From contig CAYVVW010000071.1 of NCBI GenBank assembly GCA_964455335.1, positions 1 to 10,764 on the forward strand: 10,764 bases of DNA, given 5' to 3'. Numbering within the stretch: the stretch's first letter is position 1; each line of letters starts with the position of its first letter. The notes beneath the pieces were generated by a model that made no database searches, was not told where the DNA came from, and saw only the letters and a list, made by a program, of their open reading frames with translations. Of this stretch, positions 1 to 5,533 are shown piece by piece. This DNA is from Marvinbryantia sp964455335 (GTDB lineage: Bacteria; Bacillota; Clostridia; Lachnospirales; Lachnospiraceae). The position numbers were made by a program, and so were the translations under genes.

Positions 1-97
1 CGACTTTCAAGGATTTTTTGAAGTTCGTGCGGTTTTGCAAGAATATTCTGTGTTGGTATGAGAGAGGCTGGTTTTCTTTTTCCTTTCTGCGCGTCAT
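1..97 (-). CDS. Partial hypothetical protein, N-terminus only
   Basis: An open frame starts with ATG at 97 (reading leftward) and runs 32 codons without a stop to the window edge. The peptide begins MTRRKEKENQPLSYQHR and continues with RIFLQNRTNFKKSLKV. It is basic and hydrophilic, with no signal peptide or membrane segment so far. The ATG lies 2 nt after the ftsH stop codon, an arrangement typical of translational coupling within an operon, so it is probably cotranscribed with ftsH. There is no strong Shine-Dalgarno; only a weak purine-rich GAAGAG stretch sits inside the end of ftsH. I do not recognise the family from this fragment and assign no function. The open frame could be chance, since 97 nt is short, but the tight spacing and lack of a terminator after ftsH favour a real gene. 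Confidence 0.45.
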   Translation of the reverse strand, partial: MTRRKEKENQPLSYQHRIFLQNRTNFKKSLKV

Positions 98-99
98 TG

Positions 100-2028
100 T
101 CACGCTTGCTCTTCGCTTTGCACGGGCATCCCTTCCGCCCCCTCCACTTCGTGGAAGATTTCCATAAATTCTTTGCCCGTGATGGTCTCTTTTTCGATGA
201 GGTAGTCCGCGATGCGATCCAACGCCAGGCGATGCCCCATCAAGAGCTGTATGGCCTCCTGATAGGCTTCCTTTAGGACGCGCATCACTTCCTTGTCAAC
301 CTCGGCGGCCGTCGCGTCGCTGCAGTTGAGGACCGTCCGTCCATCCAGGTACTGGTTGGCCGGTGATTCCAGGCCCATCATGCCAAATTTCTCCGACATG
401 CCATATTGCGTAATCATGGCGCGCGCCAGGTTCGTGGCCTGCTCGATGTCATTTGACGCGCCGGTCGTGACGCTGTTAAAGACAATCTGCTCTGCGGCGC
501 GCCCCGCCACGCACTCCACGATCCGCGCGCGCAGCTCAGCCTCGGAGCTTAGGAACTTTTCTTCCTCCGGCACGTTGAGCACATACCCCAAAGCCCCCAT
601 CGTGCGGGGAACGATGGTGATCTTCTGCACCGGCTCCGAATCTTTTTGCAATGCGCTAACCAGGGCATGCCCCACCTCGTGGTAGGACACAATGCGCCGC
701 TCCTCTTTGCTTAGGATCTTATTTTTCTTTTCCTTGCCCACCAGCACGATCTCCATCGACTCGAAGAGATCCTTTTGGCAGACCGCTGTCCTGCCATTTT
801 TCACGGCCAAAATCGCCGCCTCGTTGATCATGTTGGCCAGGTCAGACCCCACCGCGCCGGAAGTCGCAAGCGCAATCGCCTCAAAGTCCACCGTCTCGTC
901 CATGCGCACGTCTTTCGCGTGCACTTTGAGCACGTCCACCCTGCCCTTCAGATCCGGCTTGTCCACCACGACCCTGCGGTCAAATCTGCCTGGGCGAAGC
1001 AAGGCCGGGTCTAACACTTCCGGACGGTTCGTCGCCGCCAATATCAAGAGGCCGGACGTGGTGTCAAAGCCGTCCATCTCCGCCAGCAGCTGGTTTAGTG
1101 TCTGCTCGCGCTCGTCATTCCCCCCGCCATAATGGCTGTCGCGGGTCTTGCCGATGGCGTCAATCTCGTCGATGAAAATGATGCAGGGGGCATTCTTTTT
1201 TGCCTCCTCAAACAACTCGCGCACGCGGGACGCGCCCGCGCCCACAAAGATTTCCACAAACTCCGAGCCGGACAGCGAGAAAAATGGCGCGTGCGCCTCG
1301 CCCGCCACAGCCTTTGCGAGCAAGGTTTTCCCTGTGCCCGGAGGGCCGACCAACAGCGCCCCCTTGGGCAGCTTTGCGCCGATCTGCGCATACCGCCCCG
1401 GATGCTCCAGGAAATCCACCACTTCCTGCAAGGACTCCTTGGCCTCGTCCTGGCCAGCCACGTCCTTAAACGTAACTCCCGTCTCTTTTTGCGCGTAGAC
1501 GCGCGAGCGGTTTTTGCCGATGCCCATAAAGCCGCCGCTCCCGCCCATCTTGCGCAAGGCAAACCCCATGATGCCCCAGATACACAGCACCGGAATCAAA
1601 AAGGACAGCACGCTGTAAATAAATTCCCCCGTGTAGTCCGGAATTTCCTTTTTGAAGTCCACCCCCGCGTCCAAGAGCTTGTCCGCCAGGTCTGGGTCGT
1701 CCACCAGACCCGTATAATAAGTGACCTGCGCGCTGTTCATGCCCATAAACAATGAGCCGCTTGACTTTGGCGTGATCACATACTTCCCCGACTCAATCTC
1801 CACGCTCTGCACTTGGCCCTTTTCCAGCATATCCATAAACTTATTGTATGTGATTTCCTGGTTGGTCATGCCTTTGCGGAAATTGTTAAACACGCCGGTG
1901 AGAATCAGGGTCAGCACCGCGATGATGAGAAATATCAGCAGCGTCTGCCCTCCCTTTGGCGATTTGTTGTGATTGTTATGATTGTAACCATTGCCCGGGC
2001 CTTGCCCGCGATTTTGATCGTTGTCCAT
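100..2028 (-). CDS. ftsH: ATP-dependent zinc metalloprotease FtsH
   Basis: Membrane-anchored AAA+ protease that unfolds and degrades misassembled membrane proteins and short-lived regulators, normally as a hexamer. With the start at 2028 the protein is 642 residues, usual for the family. Visible parts: a hydrophilic Asn/Gly/His-rich tail (1-27); a first membrane helix (about 29-48); an extracytoplasmic FtsH_ext domain; a second helix (about 137-158); Walker A GPPGTGKT (228-235); pore motif FVEIFVG (256-262); Walker B IIFIDEID (282-289); the second region of homology with RPGRFDRR (344-351); zinc-protease motif HEVGH (449-453); and Asp526 in TTGASNDIEQ as the expected third zinc ligand. All catalytic residues are present. 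The start is chosen because AGGAGG lies 6 nt upstream; the frame opens 17 codons earlier but without such a site. It is divergent from the DUF1846 gene and has its own promoter. Confidence 0.97.
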   Translation of the reverse strand: MDNDQNRGQGPGNGYNHNNHNKSPKGGQTLLIFLIIAVLTLILTGVFNNFRKGMTNQEITYNKFMDMLEKGQVQSVEIESGKYVITPKSSGSLFMGMNSAQVTYYTGLVDDPDLADKLLDAGVDFKKEIPDYTGEFIYSVLSFLIPVLCIWGIMGFALRKMGGSGGFMGIGKNRSRVYAQKETGVTFKDVAGQDEAKESLQEVVDFLEHPGRYAQIGAKLPKGALLVGPPGTGKTLLAKAVAGEAHAPFFSLSGSEFVEIFVGAGASRVRELFEEAKKNAPCIIFIDEIDAIGKTRDSHYGGGNDEREQTLNQLLAEMDGFDTTSGLLILAATNRPEVLDPALLRPGRFDRRVVVDKPDLKGRVDVLKVHAKDVRMDETVDFEAIALATSGAVGSDLANMINEAAILAVKNGRTAVCQKDLFESMEIVLVGKEKKNKILSKEERRIVSYHEVGHALVSALQKDSEPVQKITIVPRTMGALGYVLNVPEEEKFLSSEAELRARIVECVAGRAAEQIVFNSVTTGASNDIEQATNLARAMITQYGMSEKFGMMGLESPANQYLDGRTVLNCSDATAAEVDKEVMRVLKEAYQEAIQLLMGHRLALDRIADYLIEKETITGKEFMEIFHEVEGAEGMPVQSEEQA

Positions 2029-2034
2029 TGCGTT

Positions 2035-2040
2035 CCTCCT
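2035..2040 (-). promoter_or_regulatory. Shine-Dalgarno deciding the ftsH start
   Basis: On the minus strand this reads AGGAGG, within AAGAGGAGG, 6 nt before the ATG at 2028. It selects MDNDQNRG as the true N-terminus over the in-frame upstream ATG at 2079, which lies in the GC-rich leader without a comparable site. Confidence 0.85.
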
Positions 2041-2069
2041 CTTCCGAAAATTCTCCTGACGCTCACGAA

Positions 2070-2117
2070 CGCGCGGCACTTCGCGCTTATCCCGAACCGT
2101 GCCTTAGCAGACGCGCG
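2070..2117 (-). other. Possible hairpin in the ftsH 5' leader
   Basis: The predicted ftsH transcript has a leader of about 100 nt that is much more GC-rich than the promoter upstream. In it, GGCAC (2075-2079) can pair with GTGCC (2099-2103), and CGCGC (2070-2074) with GCGCG (2113-2117) across a bulge of about 9 nt. GC-rich sequence makes such pairings by chance quite often, and no known riboswitch or T-box signature is visible. Confidence 0.25.
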
Positions 2118-2137
2118 CCCACGGCGTCATGTCATCT

Positions 2138-2166
2138 AGTATAAAGATTCTTTTCCAAGAAATCAA
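2138..2166 (-). promoter_or_regulatory. Housekeeping-type promoter for ftsH
   Basis: On the minus strand: -35 TTGATT (2166-2161), a 17-nt spacer, and -10 TATACT (2143-2138). Each hexamer has 4 or 5 matches to the vegetative consensus and the spacing is ideal. Transcription would start near 2131, giving a leader of about 103 nt. An AT-rich stretch lies immediately upstream (2167-2220) and could act as an UP element. The spacer contains CTTTTCCA on the plus strand (2150-2157), the same half-site as the palindrome at 2229-2246. Confidence 0.7.
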
Positions 2167-2228
2167 TATTCACTTTATTAAAAATAAATTACTTTTCAAA
2201 AAGAATTTCAAAAATCGGGAAAAAAGAG

Positions 2229-2246
2229 TGGAAAAGTGCTTTTCCA
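2229..2246. promoter_or_regulatory. Perfect 8+8 bp palindrome, candidate operator
   Basis: TGGAAAAG, a 2-nt TG centre, then CTTTTCCA: a perfect inverted repeat of 18 bp overall. It overlaps the proposed -35 of the DUF1846 gene and lies upstream of the ftsH promoter. The size and symmetry fit a dimeric repressor site. It does not match the CIRCE or CtsR consensus. It could also fold as a 7-bp hairpin with a GTGC loop, but it appears to lie upstream of the transcription start. Confidence 0.5.
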
Positions 2247-2257
2247 TGAGCTATGAT
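2229..2257 (+). promoter_or_regulatory. Candidate promoter for the DUF1846 gene
   Basis: -10 TATGAT (2252-2257) is a 5/6 match. With a 17-nt spacer the -35 is TGGAAA (2229-2234), a weaker 4/6 match inside the palindrome. Transcription would start near 2264, about 46 nt before the start codon. The poor -35 and overlapping palindrome suggest regulated transcription, which is inference. Confidence 0.45.
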
Positions 2258-2296
2258 AGGGATGGTGTCGCGCCGATTGGCGCACCAAATGACCGC

Positions 2297-2302
2297 GGGA
2301 GG
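2297..2302 (+). promoter_or_regulatory. Shine-Dalgarno deciding the DUF1846 start
   Basis: GGGAGG ends 7 nt before the ATG at 2310, with a second ATG at 2313. It favours MMKIGFDNEKYL as the N-terminus over the in-frame ATG at 2253, which overlaps the -10 element of the proposed promoter. Confidence 0.75.
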
Positions 2303-2309
2303 ATGGCAT

Positions 2310-3800
2310 ATGATGAAAATTGGTTTTGACAACGAGAAATACCTTACCATGCAATCAGAGCGCATCAAGCAGCGCATCGGCCAATTTGGCAACAAATTGT
2401 ATCTGGAATTTGGCGGGAAGCTCTATGACGACTTCCACGCCTCGCGCGTGCTGCCGGGATTTGCGCCGGACAGCAAGCTGCGGATGCTGATGCAGCTGTC
2501 CGACCAGGCGGAGATCGTCATCGCCATCAATGCGGGCGACATCGAGAAAAATAAGATCCGCGGGGATCTCGGCATCACCTACGACACTGACGTCCTGCGC
2601 CTGATCCGCGCGTTCGAGGAGCGCAGCCTCTATGTGGGGAGCGTGGTCGTCACGCAATATACGGGCCAGGCGGGCGCCAATCTGTTCCGCGCGCGCCTGC
2701 AAAAGCTCGGCATCCGTGTCTACACACATTATGTGATTCCGGGATACCCGAGCAACCTGCCCCTGATCGTCAGCGACGAGGGATATGGCAAAAACGATTA
2801 TATTGAAACCAGCCGCCCCCTCGTAGTCGTCACCGCGCCGGGCCCCGGCAGCGGAAAGATGGCGACCTGCCTGTCGCAGCTCTACCACGAGCACAAGCGC
2901 GGCGTCCCCGCCGGATACGCGAAATTTGAGACGTTTCCCATCTGGAATCTCCCGCTGAAGCATCCGGTCAACCTGGCCTACGAGGCGGCCACGGCCGACC
3001 TAAACGACGTCAACCTCATCGACCCATTCCACCTCGAAGCCTACCAGGAGATGGCGGTCAACTACAACCGCGACGTGGAGATTTTCCCCGTCCTGCGGGC
3101 GATTTTCGAGAAAATTTCCGGAAGCAGCCCCTATCAGTCGCCCACGGACATGGGCGTAAACATGGCGGGCAATTGCATCTGCGACGACGACGTTTGCAAG
3201 GAGGCATCGCGCCAGGAGATCATCCGCCGGTACTACCATGCCCTAAACCAACTGGCCGACGGAAAAAAAGACGAGGCCGAGGCCATCAAAATCGAGCTGA
3301 TTATGGAGCAGGCGGGCATCTCCAAGGAGGACAGGGCAGTCGTTCCCGCCGCGTTGGCGCGCAGTGCCCAAACAGGGCTTCCCGCGGCCGCCATGGAACT
3401 GCCGAACGGGCGCATGGTCACGGGAAAGACATCAGAGTTGCTCGGCGCAAGCGCCGCCCTGCTGCTGAACGCGCTAAAAGAATTGGCGGGCATCGACCAC
3501 AAAGAACACGTGATCGCGCCGTCCGCCATCGAGCCAATCCAGCGGCTCAAAACGGAATACCTTGGAAGCAAAAATCCGCGCCTGCACACCGACGAGGTGC
3601 TCATCGCCCTGTCCACCAGCGCAGCCACAAGCCGGCAGGCGGCGCGCGCCCTCGAGCAACTCCCCCGCCTGTCGGGCTGCCAGGCTCACACGACCGTCAT
3701 GTTGTCGCCAGTGGACATCAAAACCTTCCAGAAACTGTCCATCGCGGTCACATCCGAGCCAGTGCGGGAGGGCAGGGCGGAAACACTCGCGACGCCATGA
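2310..3800 (+). CDS. DUF1846 / UPF0371 family protein of unknown function
   Basis: A soluble 496-residue protein with the length and conserved blocks of the DUF1846 family, found mainly in Firmicutes and a few other bacteria. Its biochemical role is not established to my knowledge. Visible blocks: IGFDNEKYL at the N-terminus; AINAGDIEKNKIRGDLGITYD (about 72-92); YVIPGYPSNLP (141-151); a P-loop-like APGPGSGKMATCLSQ (176-190) suggesting nucleotide or phosphate binding; DMGVNMAG (280-287); VTGKTSELLGASAA (370-383); and a C-terminal block with LHTDEVLIALSTSAATS and HTTVMLSPVD (about 425-469). Three cysteines (289, 291, 296) follow the MAGN segment. There is no signal peptide or membrane helix. 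The start follows the GGGAGG site. The gene is monocistronic as far as can be seen, divergent from ftsH, and separated from mglA by 212 nt. Confidence 0.9.
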   Translation: MMKIGFDNEKYLTMQSERIKQRIGQFGNKLYLEFGGKLYDDFHASRVLPGFAPDSKLRMLMQLSDQAEIVIAINAGDIEKNKIRGDLGITYDTDVLRLIRAFEERSLYVGSVVVTQYTGQAGANLFRARLQKLGIRVYTHYVIPGYPSNLPLIVSDEGYGKNDYIETSRPLVVVTAPGPGSGKMATCLSQLYHEHKRGVPAGYAKFETFPIWNLPLKHPVNLAYEAATADLNDVNLIDPFHLEAYQEMAVNYNRDVEIFPVLRAIFEKISGSSPYQSPTDMGVNMAGNCICDDDVCKEASRQEIIRRYYHALNQLADGKKDEAEAIKIELIMEQAGISKEDRAVVPAALARSAQTGLPAAAMELPNGRMVTGKTSELLGASAALLLNALKELAGIDHKEHVIAPSAIEPIQRLKTEYLGSKNPRLHTDEVLIALSTSAATSRQAARALEQLPRLSGCQAHTTVMLSPVDIKTFQKLSIAVTSEPVREGRAETLATP

Positions 3801-3813
3801 CAATGCATGGCCT

Positions 3814-3839
3814 TTGACACTCGTTTCATATTATATGAT
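3814..3839 (+). promoter_or_regulatory. Weak candidate promoter upstream of mglA
   Basis: TTGACA (3814-3819) is a perfect -35 hexamer, and an AT-rich patch with TATGAT (3834-3839) follows. The spacing is only 14 nt, shorter than normal; at 17 nt the hexamer would be the poor GATGAT. No better promoter was found between the DUF1846 stop and mglA. The same bases take part in inverted repeats, so the similarity may be accidental. Confidence 0.25.
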
Positions 3840-3896
3840 GATGCCAGGGTATCAAGCCCTTTCCCACGACATGCTTGCATGTCGGTGGGGAGGGGC
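3814..3896. repeat. Abutting inverted repeats (palindromic element)
   Basis: Three inverted repeats fill this stretch. TTGACACTC (3814-3822) pairs with GGGTATCAA (3847-3855), with one mismatch and one G-U pair. Nested in its loop, TCATAT (3826-3831) pairs with ATATGA (3833-3838). Directly abutting, the arm at 3856-3874 (starting GCCC, ending GACATGC) pairs with 3877-3896 (GCATGTC to GGGGC) around a TT centre, with one bulged G, one T-T mismatch and two G-U pairs. No T-run follows, so these are not typical intrinsic terminators. This could be a dispersed REP-like element or a structured mglA leader. Confidence 0.65.
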
Positions 3897-3957
3897 ACGA
3901 TGAAACATCGTGCCAAATGCCCGATGAAACATCGTGCCAAATGCACGAAACAATCCG
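3894..3957. repeat. 24-bp tandem repeat of hairpin units
   Basis: A 23-nt core occurs twice without mismatch at 3898-3920 and 3922-3944 (period 24). Each starts CGATGAAACATCG and ends TGCCAAATGC. A degenerate third start, CGAAACAATCCG, follows at 3946-3957. Each unit folds on itself. The first makes a perfect 9-bp stem, GGCACGATG / CATCGTGCC, around AAA (3894-3914). The second keeps only 5 bp, CGATG / CATCG. Unit 1 overlaps the last 3 nt of the preceding inverted repeat. Confidence 0.8.
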
Positions 3958-4012
3958 TAAGGCATCTTTTTACTGCAGTATCAATTAGTAGCCACTTTCT
4001 AGAGGTATCCCT

Positions 4013-5521
4013 ATGGCAGAAAAAAAGAATGATGTGATTTTGTCGATTCGGGGGCTGTCCAAGTCCTTTGGCCGCAACCGCGTGCTGGACCACATTGACA
4101 TGGATGTCAGGCGCGGCGTGGTGATGGGCCTGATGGGGGAGAATGGCGCCGGAAAATCGACGATGATGAAGTGCCTGTTCGGCACTTACCAAAAGGACGA
4201 GGGCGATATTTTCCTGGACGGCAGGGAAGTCAGTTTCCAAGGGCCAAAGGACGCCTTGGAAAACGGGATCGCGATGGTGCACCAGGAGCTGAACCAATGC
4301 CTGGAGCGCAGCGTGGTCGACAACCTGTTTTTGGGGCGCTACCCGCGCAATTCCCTGGGCGTGATCGACGAGGGGCGCATGAGAAAAGAGGCGGCAAACT
4401 TGTTCCGCAGCCTTGGCATGACTGTCAGCCTGACCGCGCCGATGCGCACCATGTCCGTCTCCCAGCGCCAGATGTGCGAGATTGCGAAGGCCATCTCGTA
4501 CCATTCCAAGATCATCGTGCTCGACGAGCCGACGTCCTCTCTGACAGAGCCGGAAGTGAAAAAGCTCTTTGGCATGATGCGCAAATTAAAGGAGCAGGGG
4601 ATTTCCCTGATCTACATTTCCCACAAAATGGACGAAATCTTTGAGATCTGCGACGAGGTTTCCGTCCTGCGGGATGGGAAGCTCGTCGCCACAAAGAAAA
4701 CGAAAGAGACCAACATGAACGAGCTGATCACGGCGATGGTCGGCCGTTCCCTGGACAACCGCTTCCCGCCCGTGGACAACAAGCCGGGGAAAACCGTGCT
4801 CTCCATCCAGCACCTGTCCACGAAGTACGCGCCGCATTTGCAGGACGTGACCTTTGATGTCCGGGAGGGCGAGATCTTTGGCCTATACGGTCTTGTGGGG
4901 GCCGGGCGGACGGAGCTTTTGGAGACGGTCTTTGGCGTGCGCACGCGCGCGGCGGGGCGCGTCTATTACCGGGATCGCCTGATGAATTTCACAAGTTCCC
5001 TCGAGGCGATGGAGCACGGATTCGCGCTCATCACAGAGGAGCGGAAGGCGAGCGGCCTGTTCCTGAAAGGGGACATGACCTTTAACACGACGATCGCAAA
5101 CCTGCGGCGTTACATGTCGGGATTTGCGCTGTCCGACCAGAAAATGGTCAAGGCGACCGTCAAGGAAATCAATGTCATGCACACGAAGTGCCAGGGTCCA
5201 GAGGACATGATTTCCAACTTGTCTGGCGGGAACCAGCAAAAGGCCATTTTCGGGAAATGGCTGGAGAGAGAGCCGGACATTTTTATGATGGACGAGCCGA
5301 CCAGGGGCATCGACGTCGGCGCAAAATACGAGATTTACGAGCTGATCATCAACATGGCAAAGCGGGGAAAGACGATCCTCGTCGTTTCCTCAGAAATGCC
5401 TGAGATCCTTGGGATCACCAACCGCATCGGCGTCATGTCGGCCGGGCATTTGTCGGGGATTGTCGAGACAAAAAAGACCGACCAGGAGGAGCTCCTAAGG
5501 CTCAGCGCGATGTATTTATAA
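4013..5521 (+). CDS. mglA: Galactose/methyl-galactoside ABC importer ATPase MglA
   Basis: Cytoplasmic ATPase with two fused nucleotide-binding domains (502 residues, normal for the MglA/RbsA/XylG group); it powers sugar uptake through MglC. Domain 1: Walker A GENGAGKST (42-50), Q-loop VHQELN (89-94), a non-canonical signature MSVSQRQM (147-154), Walker B IIVLDEP (167-173) and H-loop His204. Domain 2: degenerate Walker A GLVGAGRTE (293-301) lacking the lysine, signature LSGGNQQK (403-410), Walker B IFMMDEPT (423-430), and SSEMPE where an H-loop would be. One active and one degenerate site is the family norm. A modest AGAGGT site lies 6 nt before the ATG. The stop overlaps the ribosome binding site of mglC, so the two are coupled. 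The exact sugar (galactose, ribose or another) cannot be proven from sequence; galactoside is the best family match. Confidence 0.88.
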   Translation: MAEKKNDVILSIRGLSKSFGRNRVLDHIDMDVRRGVVMGLMGENGAGKSTMMKCLFGTYQKDEGDIFLDGREVSFQGPKDALENGIAMVHQELNQCLERSVVDNLFLGRYPRNSLGVIDEGRMRKEAANLFRSLGMTVSLTAPMRTMSVSQRQMCEIAKAISYHSKIIVLDEPTSSLTEPEVKKLFGMMRKLKEQGISLIYISHKMDEIFEICDEVSVLRDGKLVATKKTKETNMNELITAMVGRSLDNRFPPVDNKPGKTVLSIQHLSTKYAPHLQDVTFDVREGEIFGLYGLVGAGRTELLETVFGVRTRAAGRVYYRDRLMNFTSSLEAMEHGFALITEERKASGLFLKGDMTFNTTIANLRRYMSGFALSDQKMVKATVKEINVMHTKCQGPEDMISNLSGGNQQKAIFGKWLEREPDIFMMDEPTRGIDVGAKYEIYELIINMAKRGKTILVVSSEMPEILGITNRIGVMSAGHLSGIVETKKTDQEELLRLSAMYL

Positions 5522-5533
5522 GGAGACGATTTT

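Noticed and set aside
1132..1755. 207-codon plus-strand open frame opposite ftsH
   Set aside because: It lies wholly antisense to the conserved AAA+ region of ftsH, has no recognisable domain, and is explained by GC-rich codon use leaving few stops on the opposite strand.
2029..2079. 17-codon N-terminal extension of FtsH starting at 2079
   Set aside because: No ribosome site before that ATG, whereas the ATG at 2028 has AGGAGG at 6 nt, and the extension is a basic peptide unlike FtsH N-termini.
2194..2214. Direct repeat TTTCAAAAA at 2194-2202 and 2206-2214
   Set aside because: A 9-mer repeat of low complexity in AT-rich DNA; chance or UP-element composition is enough to explain it.
2129..2329. 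66-codon plus-strand frame in the ftsH-DUF1846 intergenic region
   Set aside because: It covers both promoters and the palindrome, overlaps the DUF1846 start in another frame, and has no ribosome site.
3856..3914. Intrinsic terminator after the DUF1846 gene
   Set aside because: The stems are stable but are followed by AAATGC, not a T-run; the only T-run (3967-3971) is too far from a compact hairpin.
3898..3957. Possible mini CRISPR array
   Set aside because: Only two full copies in direct tandem with a 24-bp period, so there are no spacers; no cas genes are nearby.
3807..4037. 76-codon plus-strand frame encoding a repeated MKHRAKC peptide
   Set aside because: The repeated peptide comes from a 24-bp DNA repeat, which is a multiple of 3. 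There is no clear ribosome site, and the frame overlaps the mglA start out of frame.
3686..4504. 272-codon minus-strand open frame spanning the end of the DUF1846 gene, the palindromes and the start of mglA
   Set aside because: It crosses two well-supported genes and the repeats; no domain is visible, and its repeated ARCFI segment simply reflects translation of the tandem DNA repeat.
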